Notes under the pieces: generated by a model
What the model was told of the DNA's origin: nothing
What the model saw: the letters and a program-made list of their open reading frames with translations, nothing else
Databases searched by the model: none
DNA from: Cannabis sativa
Lineage: Eukaryota > Streptophyta > Magnoliopsida > Rosales > Cannabaceae
Direction of reading: 5' to 3'
NCBI RefSeq assembly: GCF_029168945.1
Contig: NC_083605.1
Span: 31,137,280-31,201,279, forward strand
Length of the DNA: 64,000 nucleotides
Program-made: the position numbers and the translations under genes
Shown here: positions 22,243 through 33,129 of the stretch, piece by piece
Layout of the letters: the number at the start of each line of letters is the position of its first letter
Numbering within the stretch: position 1 is the first letter of the stretch

Positions 22243-23351
22243 CCCTACCAGAATGGAAATGGGAGGATATTACTATGGATTTTGTGGTCGGGTTACCTAG
22301 GACCACGGGTATGTATGATTCCATCTGGGTAGTGGTGGACCGATTTACGAAATCTGCTCATTTTCTGCCGGTCAGAACAACATTTACAGTGGATCAGTTG
22401 GCAGAACTGTACGTCAAAGAGATAGTGAGACTTCACGGGGTACCGAAGTCTATAGTTTCGGACAGGGATCCGAAATTCACCTCCAAATTTTGGCAAAGTT
22501 TACAACGGGCAATGGGTACAAAGCTAAAATTCAGTACAGCATTCCATCCTCAGACAGATGGTCAGTCCGAAAGGACAATTCAGATATTGGAGGATATGTT
22601 GAGAGCCTGTGTTATGGACTTTGAGGGTTCATGGAGCAAATATCTACCGTTGATAGAGTTCTCTTACAACAACAGTTATCAGAGTACGATAGGGATGGCA
22701 CCCTATGAACTGTTGTACGGTAGGAAATGTAGATCCCCTATCCACTGGGATGAGACAGGGGAGAGGAAATACCTAGGTCCAGAGTCAGTTCAGCGGACCA
22801 ATGAGGCGATAGAAAAGATAAAAGCTAGAATGCTTGCCTCACAGAGCAGACAGAAGAGTTACGCAGATCCGAAACGTAGAGATGTTGAGTTCCGAGTAGG
22901 GGAACATGTGTTTTTGCGGGTATCTCCGATGAAGGGGATTAAACGTTTCGGGAAAAGAGGCAAGTTATGCCCTAGATTTACAGGACCTTTCGAGATTCTC
23001 GAGAAGATAGGTCAAGTGGCATATCGGTTAGCATTGCCTCCAGCCTTATCAGCAGTGCACAACGTATTCCATGTCTCAATGTTGAGAAAATACGTTTCAG
23101 ACCCCTCTCATATACTCAGTTATGAGAGTCTTCAGCTTCAGCCAGACATGTCATATGAGGAACAGCCAGTGCAGATCCTGGATAGAAAGGATAAAGTCCT
23201 TCGGAATAAGACCATAGCATTGGTCAAGGTTCTCTGGAGAAACAGTAAGGTGGAAGAAGCCACCTGGGAGCTAGAGTCAGATATGCGAGCTCAATATCCA
23301 GAGTTATTCAGGTTAGATTTCGGGGACGAAATCCTTTTAAGGGGGGAATAG
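22215..23351 (+). pseudogene. Chromovirus integrase with chromodomain-like tail
   Basis: A frame of 374 codons following the frameshift near 22220. The integrase core shows its three acidic residues: Asp in TMDFVVGLP, Asp in SDRDPKF and Glu in HPQTDGQSERTIQ. Then come the GPF/Y region (GPFEILEKIGQVAYRLALP) and a C-terminal chromodomain-like segment (LVKVLWRNSKVEEATWE). The core joins element DNA to the host chromosome. In chromoviruses the tail is thought to steer insertion toward marked chromatin. The 5' end lacks a natural start because it belongs to pol. Confidence 0.93.
23337..23350 (+). other. Polypurine tract of chromovirus
   Basis: Purine-rich TTAAGGGGGGAATA two bases before the 3' LTR, overlapping the end of integrase. 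Expected plus-strand primer. Confidence 0.75.
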
Positions 23352-23352
23352 T

Positions 23353-25591
23353 TGTAAAGCCCGCTTAGTTAATTTGGAAATTAGCAGCTGTTTATGTTTA
23401 ATTATGAAATTATTTATAGCTATTTAAATAATTTATTACTGTTATTTATGGAATTCAGAAATGCATGATTAGGTCATCAGCAGTTTTTATATTTCGCATT
23501 TCCGGTGTCCGGTATTTTGGAACTCGGCGTTTGGCTCAGTAGAAATCACAACTTAGTATGTTAATAGTTTGGGGACGGGTTTTAGACATTGGGAATGTCG
23601 GGAATGGCCGGGAATTTAGAATTTCCCAAAATACCCCTTTAGTGTGTTTTATGTGATTTTATGGTGGAGGGGCAAAATGGTCTTTTTGCCCCAATGACTT
23701 TTTGTCTTTTAGTGATTTTTAAATGGAAATTAAATATTATTTGGTTATTTTTAGTTGGCTGAAATAAGTTTAGTTAAATGGCATTATTCTTTTAATTTCT
23801 TTCATTTTCATCACTTAGAGAAAAAAATAGAAATTTTCAAGAAAACTCTCTCTCTTTTCCTCTCATTTTCGGCTGGTGCATGGGATTCAAAGGGCTGGAT
23901 TTTGCCAATCTTTCAAGTGAATTTTCATCCTAAATCTAAGCATTTTCCAAGCTAGGTTAGCTCTCTTGATTTCTTCCTTTAAATTTTGAAAAAAATGATG
24001 AAAAAGTTGAGTAAATGCTTGTTTCTTTGAAGTTCTTGCTGCTGTGAATTGTTGTTGTTTTCTAAAGTTTATCTTGCTATTTTTTAAGTAATTTAGAGCT
24101 AGTGTATGCATGTTGATTACTTGGAATTATGTTTTGGGAGTTTTTAGTTCAAGAGCATGATTTTTGAAAATGTATGTGAATCTGTAAATTACTGGCTGTG
24201 GTTGATCATTTTCATTTTCAGAGGCTTAGTTATGCATATTTATGTAGGTTTGATCTAGCTTGATTGCATGTTAGTGGATTTTAATCAAGTTTGAGTTTTG
24301 GAACTCAAAGCTTGGTCTTTAATGGCATTTTGTGATTCTGTGAGTTCTGGGTGATTTTGTTGCCTTTGAATGGTTATTTGGGGTATATAGATCAGGTCTG
24401 GAAGGTCTTGCATGATTTGGGTTAGATTTGATCGAGTTATGAATTTTTGAAAAATTCCTGCGAGGAACCGGAATTCCGGTTGTGCAACCGGAATTCCGGA
24501 TGGGTGTCCAGTAATTCCCAGAACCGGAATTCCGGTTGGGCAACCGGTCTACCGGTTGGGGAATTTTTCCGAACCCTAGTTTTCCTCGTTTTTATGTTTT
24601 TAGGGGTATTGCCATGCTTTTTATCGATAGGGAAACTTTTAGTTCCTAGTTTTAGTCCCCGGGAAGTGATTTAGCGTGTCACTTATAGCGTTGTGATTTT
24701 TATGGTTTAGGAGCCAGTAATCCGCCGCTCAGCTTCAGTTCCAGTCAGGTTGACCGGCACACCTGAAATCGGAATCCAGGTAAGATTAGTATAACAGTAT
24801 GCATATGTAGATTACATGTTTAGCGTGCATGTAGGAAGCCTGCTAGATTACATTAGTTATGTATTTAGGCTTCGAACCATCCAACCCTGTCACGTCGGTA
24901 CAGGCTGGAGTATGACCAGCAGCCGGAGTATGACCGGTTCGACCGATCAGGCTGACACTTGGTTGGTGGTTCAGTGCTATTGACCTATCCCGTCGGTACA
25001 GGCTGGAGTATGACCAGCAGCCGGAGTATGACCGGTTCGACCGATCAGGAGGATACTTGTCAATAGTACCGTCCCCTGAACGTTCAAAACTCAGTACCAT
25101 GTTGGACATGGCAGTAGTAGCTCAGTACCATGTTGGACATGGCAGTAGCGGGACTCAGTATCGTGTTGGACACGGCAGTCAGTTTTATGTATGATATTAT
25201 TATGCTTTTCTTACTGAGTCTGTCGACTCACAGTTTATGTTCATGTGTAGGTAAAGGCAAGGCTGTAGCTGATGGACCGTGAGCGAGCTTATGAGATTGT
25301 ACATGTCGGGGCGGTTAGGCCTGGAGCGTACGATCCTCGGGACAGCACGGCTGAGATTTTTGTAACTGTCGTTAGACGACTTTCATTTTGATGTAAAAGT
25401 TGAACAGTTAAAACGTTTGTAAATGATTTTATAAATCGGGATCCCGAGACTTTTATAATATGTTTTACAAGTTTAATCAAAAAGCAAAAATTTAATTAAT
25501 CACGTTTTTCCATAAACCTCGTTGAATAGCAACGAGCTGCACAGTACGTTTAAAAATCACGTAATACGCCTAAGATAGTTAGAGTGTTACA
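23353..25591 (+). repeat. 3' LTR of chromovirus
   Basis: 2239 bp. Internal repeats: a segment with period 98 bp (24893-24951 and 24991-25049), three 28-bp repeats that each fold as a hairpin (25090-25117, 25121-25148, 25154-25182), and three copies of the palindrome CCGGAATTCCGG (24467-24480, 24487-24500, 24523-24536). Confidence 0.92.
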
Positions 25592-26377
25592 TATATATAC
25601 TATATTGATGTTACGAGTAATGTACGTATAATTAGTTTTCTTTTTAATTAAGTTTAACTAAGTGATGTTAGTGCAATACATGTATGTTCAAATTTTTTAA
25701 TTAGATAATGTATTTTTACTTTTTAAATTTTGAAATAGGATTTGACATTTTAATCTTTGAGAATTTTTTTTAGCTATTGTAGCTACATTGATGTGGTATT
25801 TAGATGTGATTATATACGTATTTTATATATACAATAAAAGAATAAATGTCATTGTTATATGTATTTTATATTGATCTCTTTATATATAATGATAATATTA
25901 GAAAATATTTTGACAAAATTTAAGTTTGATTAGAGAATTAATTACTTTCAAAATACATTTTATATGTTATGTCCAAACATATATTTTAAAAAAATAATGA
26001 TAGTGATAGATACAATATTTTAATTTGTAATTAAGAGAGTGTGGTTATAATAAAGTGTACAAATTATTAGAAGCATATATATATCATTAATTATTTTTAA
26101 AATAAAAAGTTGTCGTGAAATTAAAATTTAAATATATATAGATATAATTTTTACTTTTTAAATACATATAATTAAATTAAATTTATTTTATATAAAATAT
26201 CTGTCTAATTTTTTATTTTTAAATATATATAATAATATTATAAAATAAATAAAGAATATTATGTTAAGTAATTAGAATATTCTGTTAAACTTAACGTAGA
26301 AAACCAAAAAATCTTGTTAAACCAAGAATTTCGTTACATAGCCACATTTTATATAAAATAGATATAAATTTATTATT
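25592..26377. other. AT-rich intergenic DNA
   Basis: No gene seen. 26267-26345 contains the words ATATTCTGTTAAAC and TTGTTAAACCAAGAATT, which recur near 30500-30560 and 51480-51540 and suggest remnants of a dispersed repeat. Confidence 0.35.
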
Positions 26378-26754
26378 AGAGTAATTTGTGGCATAAATAC
26401 TTAAGTTTAACTCCTAGTTGTAAATAAATACCTAGGTTTAATTTTTGGTATTAATAATACCTAAGTTATATTTTTAGAACTCTAAAGGTACCTGGCCGTT
26501 AAATGTCATGTCATTACCCACGTGTCATTTTCTTATTGGTATATATAAATTAATTTTTTTTTTAAAAAAAAATTAAAAACTCATGACTTGGACCAATTAG
26601 AGATTGTTATGTGGCAATTTACTTAATATTTAACAATCAGGTACCTACAAAGTTCCAGAAATATAACTTAGGTATTATTACCACCACAAATTAAACTGAG
26701 ATATTTATTTACAACTAGGAGTTAAACGTAGATATTTATGTCGTAAATTACTCT
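26378..26754. mobile_element. Foldback MITE with long inverted repeats
   Basis: AGAGTAATTTGTGGCATAAA at the left is mirrored at the right by TTTATGTCGTAAATTACTCT. The two arms (26378-26505 and 26628-26754) match as inverted repeats over about 128 bp with scattered differences, leaving a spacer of about 120 bp. It is flanked on both sides by ATT-rich sequence consistent with a target duplication. No coding capacity. Possibly a Mutator-type MITE. Confidence 0.7.
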
Positions 26755-26850
26755 TATTATTATTATTAACAAATGATATTCATACATATAAAGCCATCAT
26801 ATTTATAGATGCATATATATATATATATATATAACATTTCTTAATACCAA

Positions 26851-27779
26851 CTGTCACATGCTCACCTTTTCCTCGTGCGGTACCTTGATTTCTTTAAGCC
26901 AAGGTCAGCCTTCCAACCATCCGAGTAATAAAATGGGCTCATTTTTCGCGCAACCGTGTGCCTCATGCACACTTTCGTCTCTCGAACAACTCCCACCGAG
27001 TCATGCTCGCAAGCATCCATGAGTGCATCCATGCATCGAGGCTCTTTAGCCAAGATACTCGCACTATCCATAGGTTCTCACTATGATTAGGAAAATCTCA
27101 ACACCGTCACTCACCTAATCACTCGTGACCATGGTAGCATGTGCGGCAAGATGTCAACACTAAGCTGACGTGCCAACGCTTCTAATCATGCCCCATTCGA
27201 TACTGTCTGAACAGTCTCCCTCGTCGCCCAAGGACTCCCATACTATTCCATGGACCAATTCTTGGGCACCATGCCTCCATGCATGTAGGCAGGCCCTCAA
27301 GACAAGCCACCAAACTAGTTGCATACATTAGACCTTTGTCTCTTTCCATCATGGTGCATCCGTCCCATGCGCGTATGCAAACTAGCCCATGAATGACTAC
27401 TCGTGTCATCTCGTGTTGAGACTTGTGGCCAAGGCGCACCACGACGTCTTTTGGAGGTTTAGGCCACGTCCCGTGCAAGCGGCATACCGGCAAGCCAATG
27501 AAAACGTACCTGCTAACCTCAGGCAGCATTCTTAGACGCACTACCGGGTCGACCCGATAATATCCATGAGTATTCCAACTCATGGAGACATATGAGTCAT
27601 CTCGTGGTCCTCATATGTCCGCCCTACTAGTCTCAACTTACTAGTAGTAGCTCACTTAGCACCAACGTGCGCCAAGAGGTGGTGGAGAGCAGACATCAAG
27701 TACTCCCCCCTTAAAGAGCATTCTAAGCTTTTAGCTTTCTACTAGAAATATATATGATTTTTACTCTATAGACATATAG
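26851..27779 (-). repeat. Truncated LTR of the LARD-like family
   Basis: Starts TGTCACATGCTCACC and follows the LTR at 11661-12842 with many differences to about 27779, then stops; about 250 bp of the LTR are missing. The bases just outside (TTAATACCAAC, 26840-26850) match the decayed primer site of that family, so this is a 5' LTR in minus orientation. Older than the complete copy. Open stretches inside (for example 27182-27583) are not genes. Confidence 0.85.
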
Positions 27780-28200
27780 TCACCAAGGAACATATAGTAT
27801 TACTCAATTACTTAATAAATTTAAGTATAAATATTAATTTTAAAAATATTAAACTATTAAATTTTCATCCAACAATAAATAATGAAAAAGAAATTTAAAT
27901 TTCAATATTAAATTTAACTACTTAATTTAAAAATGTCAAAAAAAATATCTTATTTTACACTGTATCAAAAATATATATATAAAAAAAAAATATTCAAGAC
28001 AAATTAACTCAACATTTTTTTATCTTTTTCTTGCTTTTTTTTTATTATAAAAGATCTTTTAATTAGATAAAAAATTAAGTATAAAAATTTAAATTTAATT
28101 AACACAAAATCTTAAGAAAATTTAGATTGGATAATGGATTCGAAAAATAATAACACAAGTTACCTGAATTAATAATAAGAAAAATTGAAAATTAATATTA
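27780..28200. repeat. AT-rich MITE-like repeat, copy 1
   Basis: Shares a long AT-rich core with 30703-31088: AATATTAAACTATTAAATTT, then TTTTACACTNTATCAAAAATAT, then TTAACTCAACNTTTTTTTATC. This copy lacks the clear terminal ATGGGTATTACCCAT arms. Confidence 0.45.
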
Positions 28201-28380
28201 GCTCTAAAAATGCTAGTTATAAAATTAAAAATTCAATATTGGAGAATATATATAAAATAATATTATAATATTTTTTAAAATAAATATGCGATGAACTCAT
28301 ATATATATATATATAATATTAAAGTTGGAATGTAAAGTTTTAATCAAATAGATACGTAACGGTAGCATATTCGCACTAGT
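28201..28380. other. AT-rich intergenic DNA
   Basis: No feature recognised; contains a short (AT)n run near 28300. Confidence 0.3.
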
Positions 28381-28381
28381 T

Positions 28382-28703
28382 GGGGTTTAGTTAGAAGGAA
28401 TGAAAATATAAGAATAGGAATGAGAATGAAAATAGGAATATGAATAGAATGTGAATGAGAAATATTAATATGAATGAAATAGAATAAAATTTAACATACA
28501 TAGAAAAATTGATAAAAAAAAAGTATTAAATTTTGTCTCATTATACATTAAAATAGTCTTTCCTTCTATTTCAAAATAAAATAGTTATTCCACCAAAATA
28601 GTAAAATGTATTTCAATACTTTAATATGAAACTAAACAAAGGAATGGAATGAAAATTATTTTATTTCCATTCTATTCCATTTCATTACCTACAACCAAAC
28701 GCC
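28382..28703. mobile_element. MITE with GGNGTTTNGTT ends
   Basis: Left end GGGGTTTAGTTAGAAGGAATG and right end CATTACCTACAACCAAACGCC are imperfect inverted repeats, continuing into ATTCCATTCTATTCC-like runs. Flanks CACTAGT (28374-28380) and CATTAGT (28705-28711) could be a degraded target duplication. About 320 bp, non-coding, hAT-like in style. Confidence 0.5.
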
Positions 28704-29847
28704 ACATTAGTGCGGATTTTATTTTTAGATCCAATTTAATCTGTACAATAGCTTAAATCCAATCCAATCCGTAAAAGTATGGATTGGATCGGTTATTTTA
28801 GATTAGTTACTTTTTAATATTAAATTATTTAATATTTATGAAAAAAAAAATATTGTTTTTCACATAACTAACCACAAAATAAAATAAATTATTGTTATTT
28901 TATATCTCTAACAACAAATTAAAATAAATAAATAATAAATAACAAATTCAAAAGAAGAAAAAAAATAATGTATAAAGAAATATTTAATTTTGTTTCACAT
29001 TGTATATAGAAAAAAAAAATTACATATAAACACAGAATATACATTTAATCTATTAAGTTTTAAAATATAATTATATTATATGTATTCCACGTTTAAATTA
29101 ATATTTTCTTTACATTAAAATATTATTTGTATATATATTTTTATTTTATTTTTATAAATATATGTATTGGATTGTATTAGTTATTTTTATATGTCAATCA
29201 ACATCTAATTCACACAATTGCAAATTTTAAATTTTCTAATCCAATCTAATTTCCACAAATATGGATATCTGCATTTTGCGGATTGAATTAAATTGAATAA
29301 TGTAGATTGAATTGGATCAACTATTTTATGAATACTCCTAAATATACACATAAATGATCTATCAAGTTTTTTTTTTTTCCAAATTTTAACTTTTAATTAT
29401 TATATTAGCACAATAGATTCTTTAATTATATATAAGTATTATTACATAAAATTATTGTAGGGAAACTCGTTAAAAAGAAGCTATATGAATGAACAATTGA
29501 TTATCTATAAAACACTTTTAATGCCGATTACCTGAAAAATAAATATATTATTAATTCGTAAAGGTTTGTCACTGTCTAATTTCGATATAGAGATTCTTCT
29601 TGGTATGAGATTCCCAAGACGCTTGAAGTAAATGGGAATAAGTTTAAAAAACAAAGAAAAGAAAACATGTGAAGTCACGTGTGAATTGGATCAACAAATA
29701 AAAAAAACAAAACCTTAGTTTGGCTATATTTGGTAGACCATCACTAATACATGGGATCCCATCATAATTTCACATAGTAGTATTATAATTTCACATTCTT
29801 AAAACTTTTTAAAAAAAAATTAACAAAAAAATTGAAAAGAGGATAAA
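28704..29847. other. AT-rich DNA with possible MITE remnants
   Basis: 28735-29335 begins and ends with words such as TGGATTGGATCGGTTATTTTAG and GATTGAATTGGATCAACTATTTT, suggesting a further non-autonomous DNA element. Boundaries could not be fixed. No coding region. Confidence 0.3.
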
Positions 29848-30605
29848 TATATATATATATATACTAGGTGAATGTACGTGCTTAGTACCACGTATTGCTA
29901 GTTTTATTTAAGATTTTGGTCTTTTTAAGATTTTGAATGTATTTTATTTTTAAAGATTACAAATTTTTTGTTTGAAAAAATTAAATATTTATATTTGAAA
30001 TATTATTTAATAATGTATTAAAAATAATATTAGTGTAATTCTAAAATTGTAAATAAATTTATTATTGGAGTAGTAGATTATTCTATTTAGTTTTTTTTTT
30101 TTTTAACATAGCATTCTAATGTAAGTTTATATCTATAAATATTCTGTAAAGTGTTAATATTATATGAACATCTCCATTTATAAAGCTAAAAAGTGGGTCA
30201 ATGACAGAAGTGGTATATCTGCAATCACACAAAGATAGAAGTGGTATTTCTGCTTCCTATGCTTATCCAAAGAAAACATTAGATAACGTGAGGTTAACTT
30301 TAATATATAAAGATTTTTCTTTTTTAAAAAATAAATAAAAAAAAATATTAATATTCTCCCAAGATAGGTTTGTTAGAGAGATATGTGCCTAAGATGATTT
30401 TTTTTTTTAATTTAAAAAGAGATTATTAATGTTTAAAAGATTGTTTAATTTTTTGGGTTTAATTATTGGGTTTATTTGTTAACGGGAGATCAAACATAAT
30501 CGTTAAATTTAACAGAATATTCTTTTATTTTTAAGTATATTCTGTTAAACCAAGAATTGCCGTTAGATAGACACTTTTAATATATAAAGATATATATATA
30601 TATAT
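29848..30605. mobile_element. Possible Helitron-like or other short element
   Basis: Starts in a (TA)n run followed by TACTAGGTGAATGTACGTGC and ends near ACACTTTTAATATATAAAGATA, a pair of ends that recalls non-autonomous plant repeats next to TA runs. The TTTAATATATAAAGAT word occurs twice (30298 and 30577). No protein. Low confidence on class and ends. Confidence 0.25.
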
Positions 30606-30702
30606 ATATAAAAAAACGAATTGGAAGAATTGATGATGATGAAAATAAATAATTTATCCATTTAAAAAAATAAATAATTAAATAAAAAATTTATATATAT
30701 GG

Positions 30703-31088
30703 AATACTTTTTGATGGGTATTACCCATTGATGGGTACTAAAAAATTTTTAATATAAATATTAAACAATTAAATTTTAATCTGATAGCGAATAATAAAAA
30801 ATAAATTCAAATTTCTATGCTTAATTAAAGAAAAAATCAAAAAATATATATTTTTACACTATATCAAAAATATGTTTATATGAAAAATATTTAAGTTAAA
30901 CTCAACTTTTTTTATCATGTCTTTTTTTTGCCAAAAAACTTTTATTTTTATTATTTTTTTCAGCTGATGGAACAACCCTGACACATATAATGTAAAGATG
31001 AGAATTTTTTTTAATTAAATTGAAAAATTAATCATAAAAACTCAAAATTTTCTAATATTACCCATTCATGGGTAATACCCATAAGAGT
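30703..31088. mobile_element. MITE with ATGGGTATTACCCAT ends
   Basis: Left end TTGATGGGTATTACCCATTG and right end TTCATGGGTAATACCCATAA form terminal inverted repeats of about 30 bp that are themselves palindromic. The AT-rich core matches the repeat at 27780-28200. About 386 bp, non-coding. Confidence 0.6.
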
Positions 31089-31624
31089 GCACACATATAT
31101 ATAAAACATCTTATGCAATTCCACACTCATTGTGAGTGGTTAGTAGTTTTTTATATTACTTATTAAATTAAAATGTGTTAGGCTCAATATTAAATTGCAC
31201 TAATAGTGACATGCTACCTTTTGTGGTCTTTGACACCTTAAGGTGTCCCTTAGCATTTTTTAAAATTTAATGTACGTAGTATATTTACTCGATCTCATTT
31301 TTATTATTTAAAAAATTATATAATTTTTCTATGCAAATAACGATATTGATTCCTTCTTTACCCCTTTGATCTTAGACCAATTAATTAGAGAACCACGTGT
31401 TAATTATAGAGAACTCATACCTAATCATTTCTTAATTAGGTCATCAATAATGTACCTTGAGAGTTGCCATGTGTTTCATTAAAAATGACATTATTATAGC
31501 AGGTTAGTCTCTCCAAGGAAGTAAGTTATATGGGACTAAGATAACTCGCCACATACTATAATAGTTGTTCATGTTACCAAGCGAATTGAACCCATCAGTG
31601 GCCAAACTCAACCTTACATTTCTA
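31089..31624. other. Intergenic spacer left of the large copia element
   Basis: No gene. Contains a perfect 16-bp palindrome GACACCTTAAGGTGTC at 31232-31247, probably inside another degraded repeat. Confidence 0.3.
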
Positions 31625-31878
31625 GGTTCTATTAGAATATTTTATTTATGGAAATAATTTTCTAGTTAAGGAAATGATTTTCTATTTAAGGAAATAAATA
31701 AATAATTGATTTTCTGATAAATGAATATTTTATATTCATTGAATCTGGACAAAATTATTTATGTAATATTCTATGTATGGTCAGATTTCTATATTCATTA
31801 CCTGATTTGATTTCCTGAATTAATTGTCAAAATATTCTGACAATTAATGTGGCGCAGATACTGATGGAGTATCTCACC

Positions 31879-31886
31879 TATAAATA
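31879..31886 (+). promoter_or_regulatory. LTR TATA box
   Basis: TATAAATA in CTCACCTATAAATATAGGG, repeated at 47647-47654 in the 3' LTR. It predicts transcription start near 31910, about 110 nt before the candidate start codon at 32019. Confidence 0.65.
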
Positions 31887-32018
31887 TAGGGTCTCAGTCC
31901 CCGAGCTCCTGACTTATTCTGAATTCATTCAGCAAATTCCATCTTAAGAGAGTTGAGAGAGCGAGGAAGCCCGAACTCCAATACCGAAGCTATCGCAGGG
32001 ATTGAAGCTCAAAGATCA

Positions 32019-32028
32019 ATGGCTGGAG
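32019..32028 (+). CDS. Candidate gag exon 1 in U5
   Basis: ATG plus seven bases, ending at a consensus donor (G|GTATAT). The reading phase left over (one base of a codon) is completed by exactly two bases at 43038-43039, after which the conserved gag frame follows without a stop for about 130 codons. No other in-frame ATG precedes the conserved gag start region, which supports this reading. In the 3' LTR the equivalent short frame is ATG, one codon, then TGA, so that copy could not start gag. Inferred from sequence only. Confidence 0.5.
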
Positions 32029-32141
32029 GTATATCGATCCTTTCATTGCATATATATTATCGATATGATTACAGTTTATTTTCCGCATTTCATATTGTTT
32101 GTATATGCTATATTACATACACTATATTATAGTCTAACAGT

Positions 32142-32153
32142 TGGTATCAGAGC
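32142..32153 (+). other. Primer-binding site, tRNA-iMet
   Basis: TGGTATCAGAGC, two bases after the 5' LTR. Confidence 0.9.
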
Positions 32154-32553
32154 GGTTTTATCTCTGCCTTGATTTTATTTGAGTTTCATATATATATATA
32201 TACATATATATACAGTATTCATATATATATATATTTGTTTCGTTCGGTTCGTGTATATATATATACTCATATTCATATAATTCCAAATATATATATTTTT
32301 TCATACGTATATACATATATATATGTATATCTTTATTTAAAATGTTTATATGTATATATTATATACTTATACACGTACTGTATATATATATTTTTTTTTT
32401 CATTTTTCAGTATATTTACGTGTATATATATTTATATATATTGTATATTATATATGCTTTATCACATAATATATTCATAATATTTATTTTCATTTATGTG
32501 ATATATACATGCATATATATATATAACATAAAGTTATCGGTGTAAAGTTTATT
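32154..32553 (+). repeat. TA-rich leader segment
   Basis: Dense (TA)n-type simple sequence between the primer site and the tandem array. The open stretch of about 100 codons here encodes only Ile/Tyr runs and is not a gene. Confidence 0.7.
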
Positions 32554-32922
32554 TTTTCCGTTTTTCATTTTTATTTTTCGGTATTTATTTCGAATTCTAA
32601 TACATTACTATATTCGTATAGTATTATAGATCGATCTAAGCATTGAAAATTCATTGAAAAACTTAAAGATGGAAAAAAATTTCAGTTAAAACTTTTTCGG
32701 ACCCGATTAACTTCGTGATATTAAAGTTTATATTTTTTCAAGTTTTCGTACATAAAATCTATGTGGATCTTTTTATTATTTGATTTAGAACATTTTAGAT
32801 TTGAAAACACGCATTTTGGTCGTTGGAATTGTCTATTCCGATCGGGTTTGGGTCGGGTTCGACGAACGCACGTGCAGAAAAACGGGTAAAAATCGACCTG
32901 GTTTGGCTGAAGAAGACGACGC

Positions 32923-33129
32923 AAACGACATGTCGTTTGTCAAAAAACGACGTGTCGTTTGAAACCTACGTTGCAGTTGTCGTTGTTAAAAAACGACATG
33001 TCGTTTTTCGTCTTCTGAGGCAGCCCTTTGGTGAATGAAACGACGTGTCGTTTTTGTATGTTTTCTGCACCCTTCAGATTGGCAGAAACGACGTGTCGTT
33101 TTGCATTTTGCAAAAACGACATGTCGTTT
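32923..33129 (+). repeat. Palindrome cluster, unit 1 (6 copies)
   Basis: Six copies of AAACGACATGTCGTTT or AAACGACGTGTCGTTT within 207 bp. The CATG form is a perfect 16-bp palindrome. This unit lacks a segment of about 28 bp with one copy that units 2-6 have. Confidence 0.9.

Larger units (their letters stand above)
16161..25591 (+). mobile_element. Complete Ty3/gypsy chromovirus (Tekay/Del-like)
   Basis: A 9431-bp element bounded by LTRs of 2226 and 2239 bp (TGTAAAG...GTTACA), with a 5-bp target duplication TATAT (16156-16160 and 25592-25596). Order: LTR, iMet primer site, gag with zinc knuckle, protease, reverse transcriptase, RNase H, integrase with chromodomain-like tail, polypurine tract, LTR. 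The order RT-RH-IN identifies Ty3/gypsy, and the C-terminal chromodomain-like segment and long LTRs suggest the Tekay/Del clade. The coding region is broken in at least four places, so this copy is not autonomous. Confidence 0.93.
31630..32139 (+). repeat. 5' LTR of large copia element
   Basis: 510 bp with TATAAATA at 31879-31886. Downstream, in R/U5, an ATG at 32019 is followed after ten coding bases by GGTATAT, a consensus splice donor (G|GTATAT at 32028/32029). About 14 bp present here near 31730 are missing from the 3' LTR. Confidence 0.9.

Noticed and set aside
32169..32545. ORFs of about 67-103 codons rich in Ile/Tyr
   Set aside because: They are translations of TA simple repeats.
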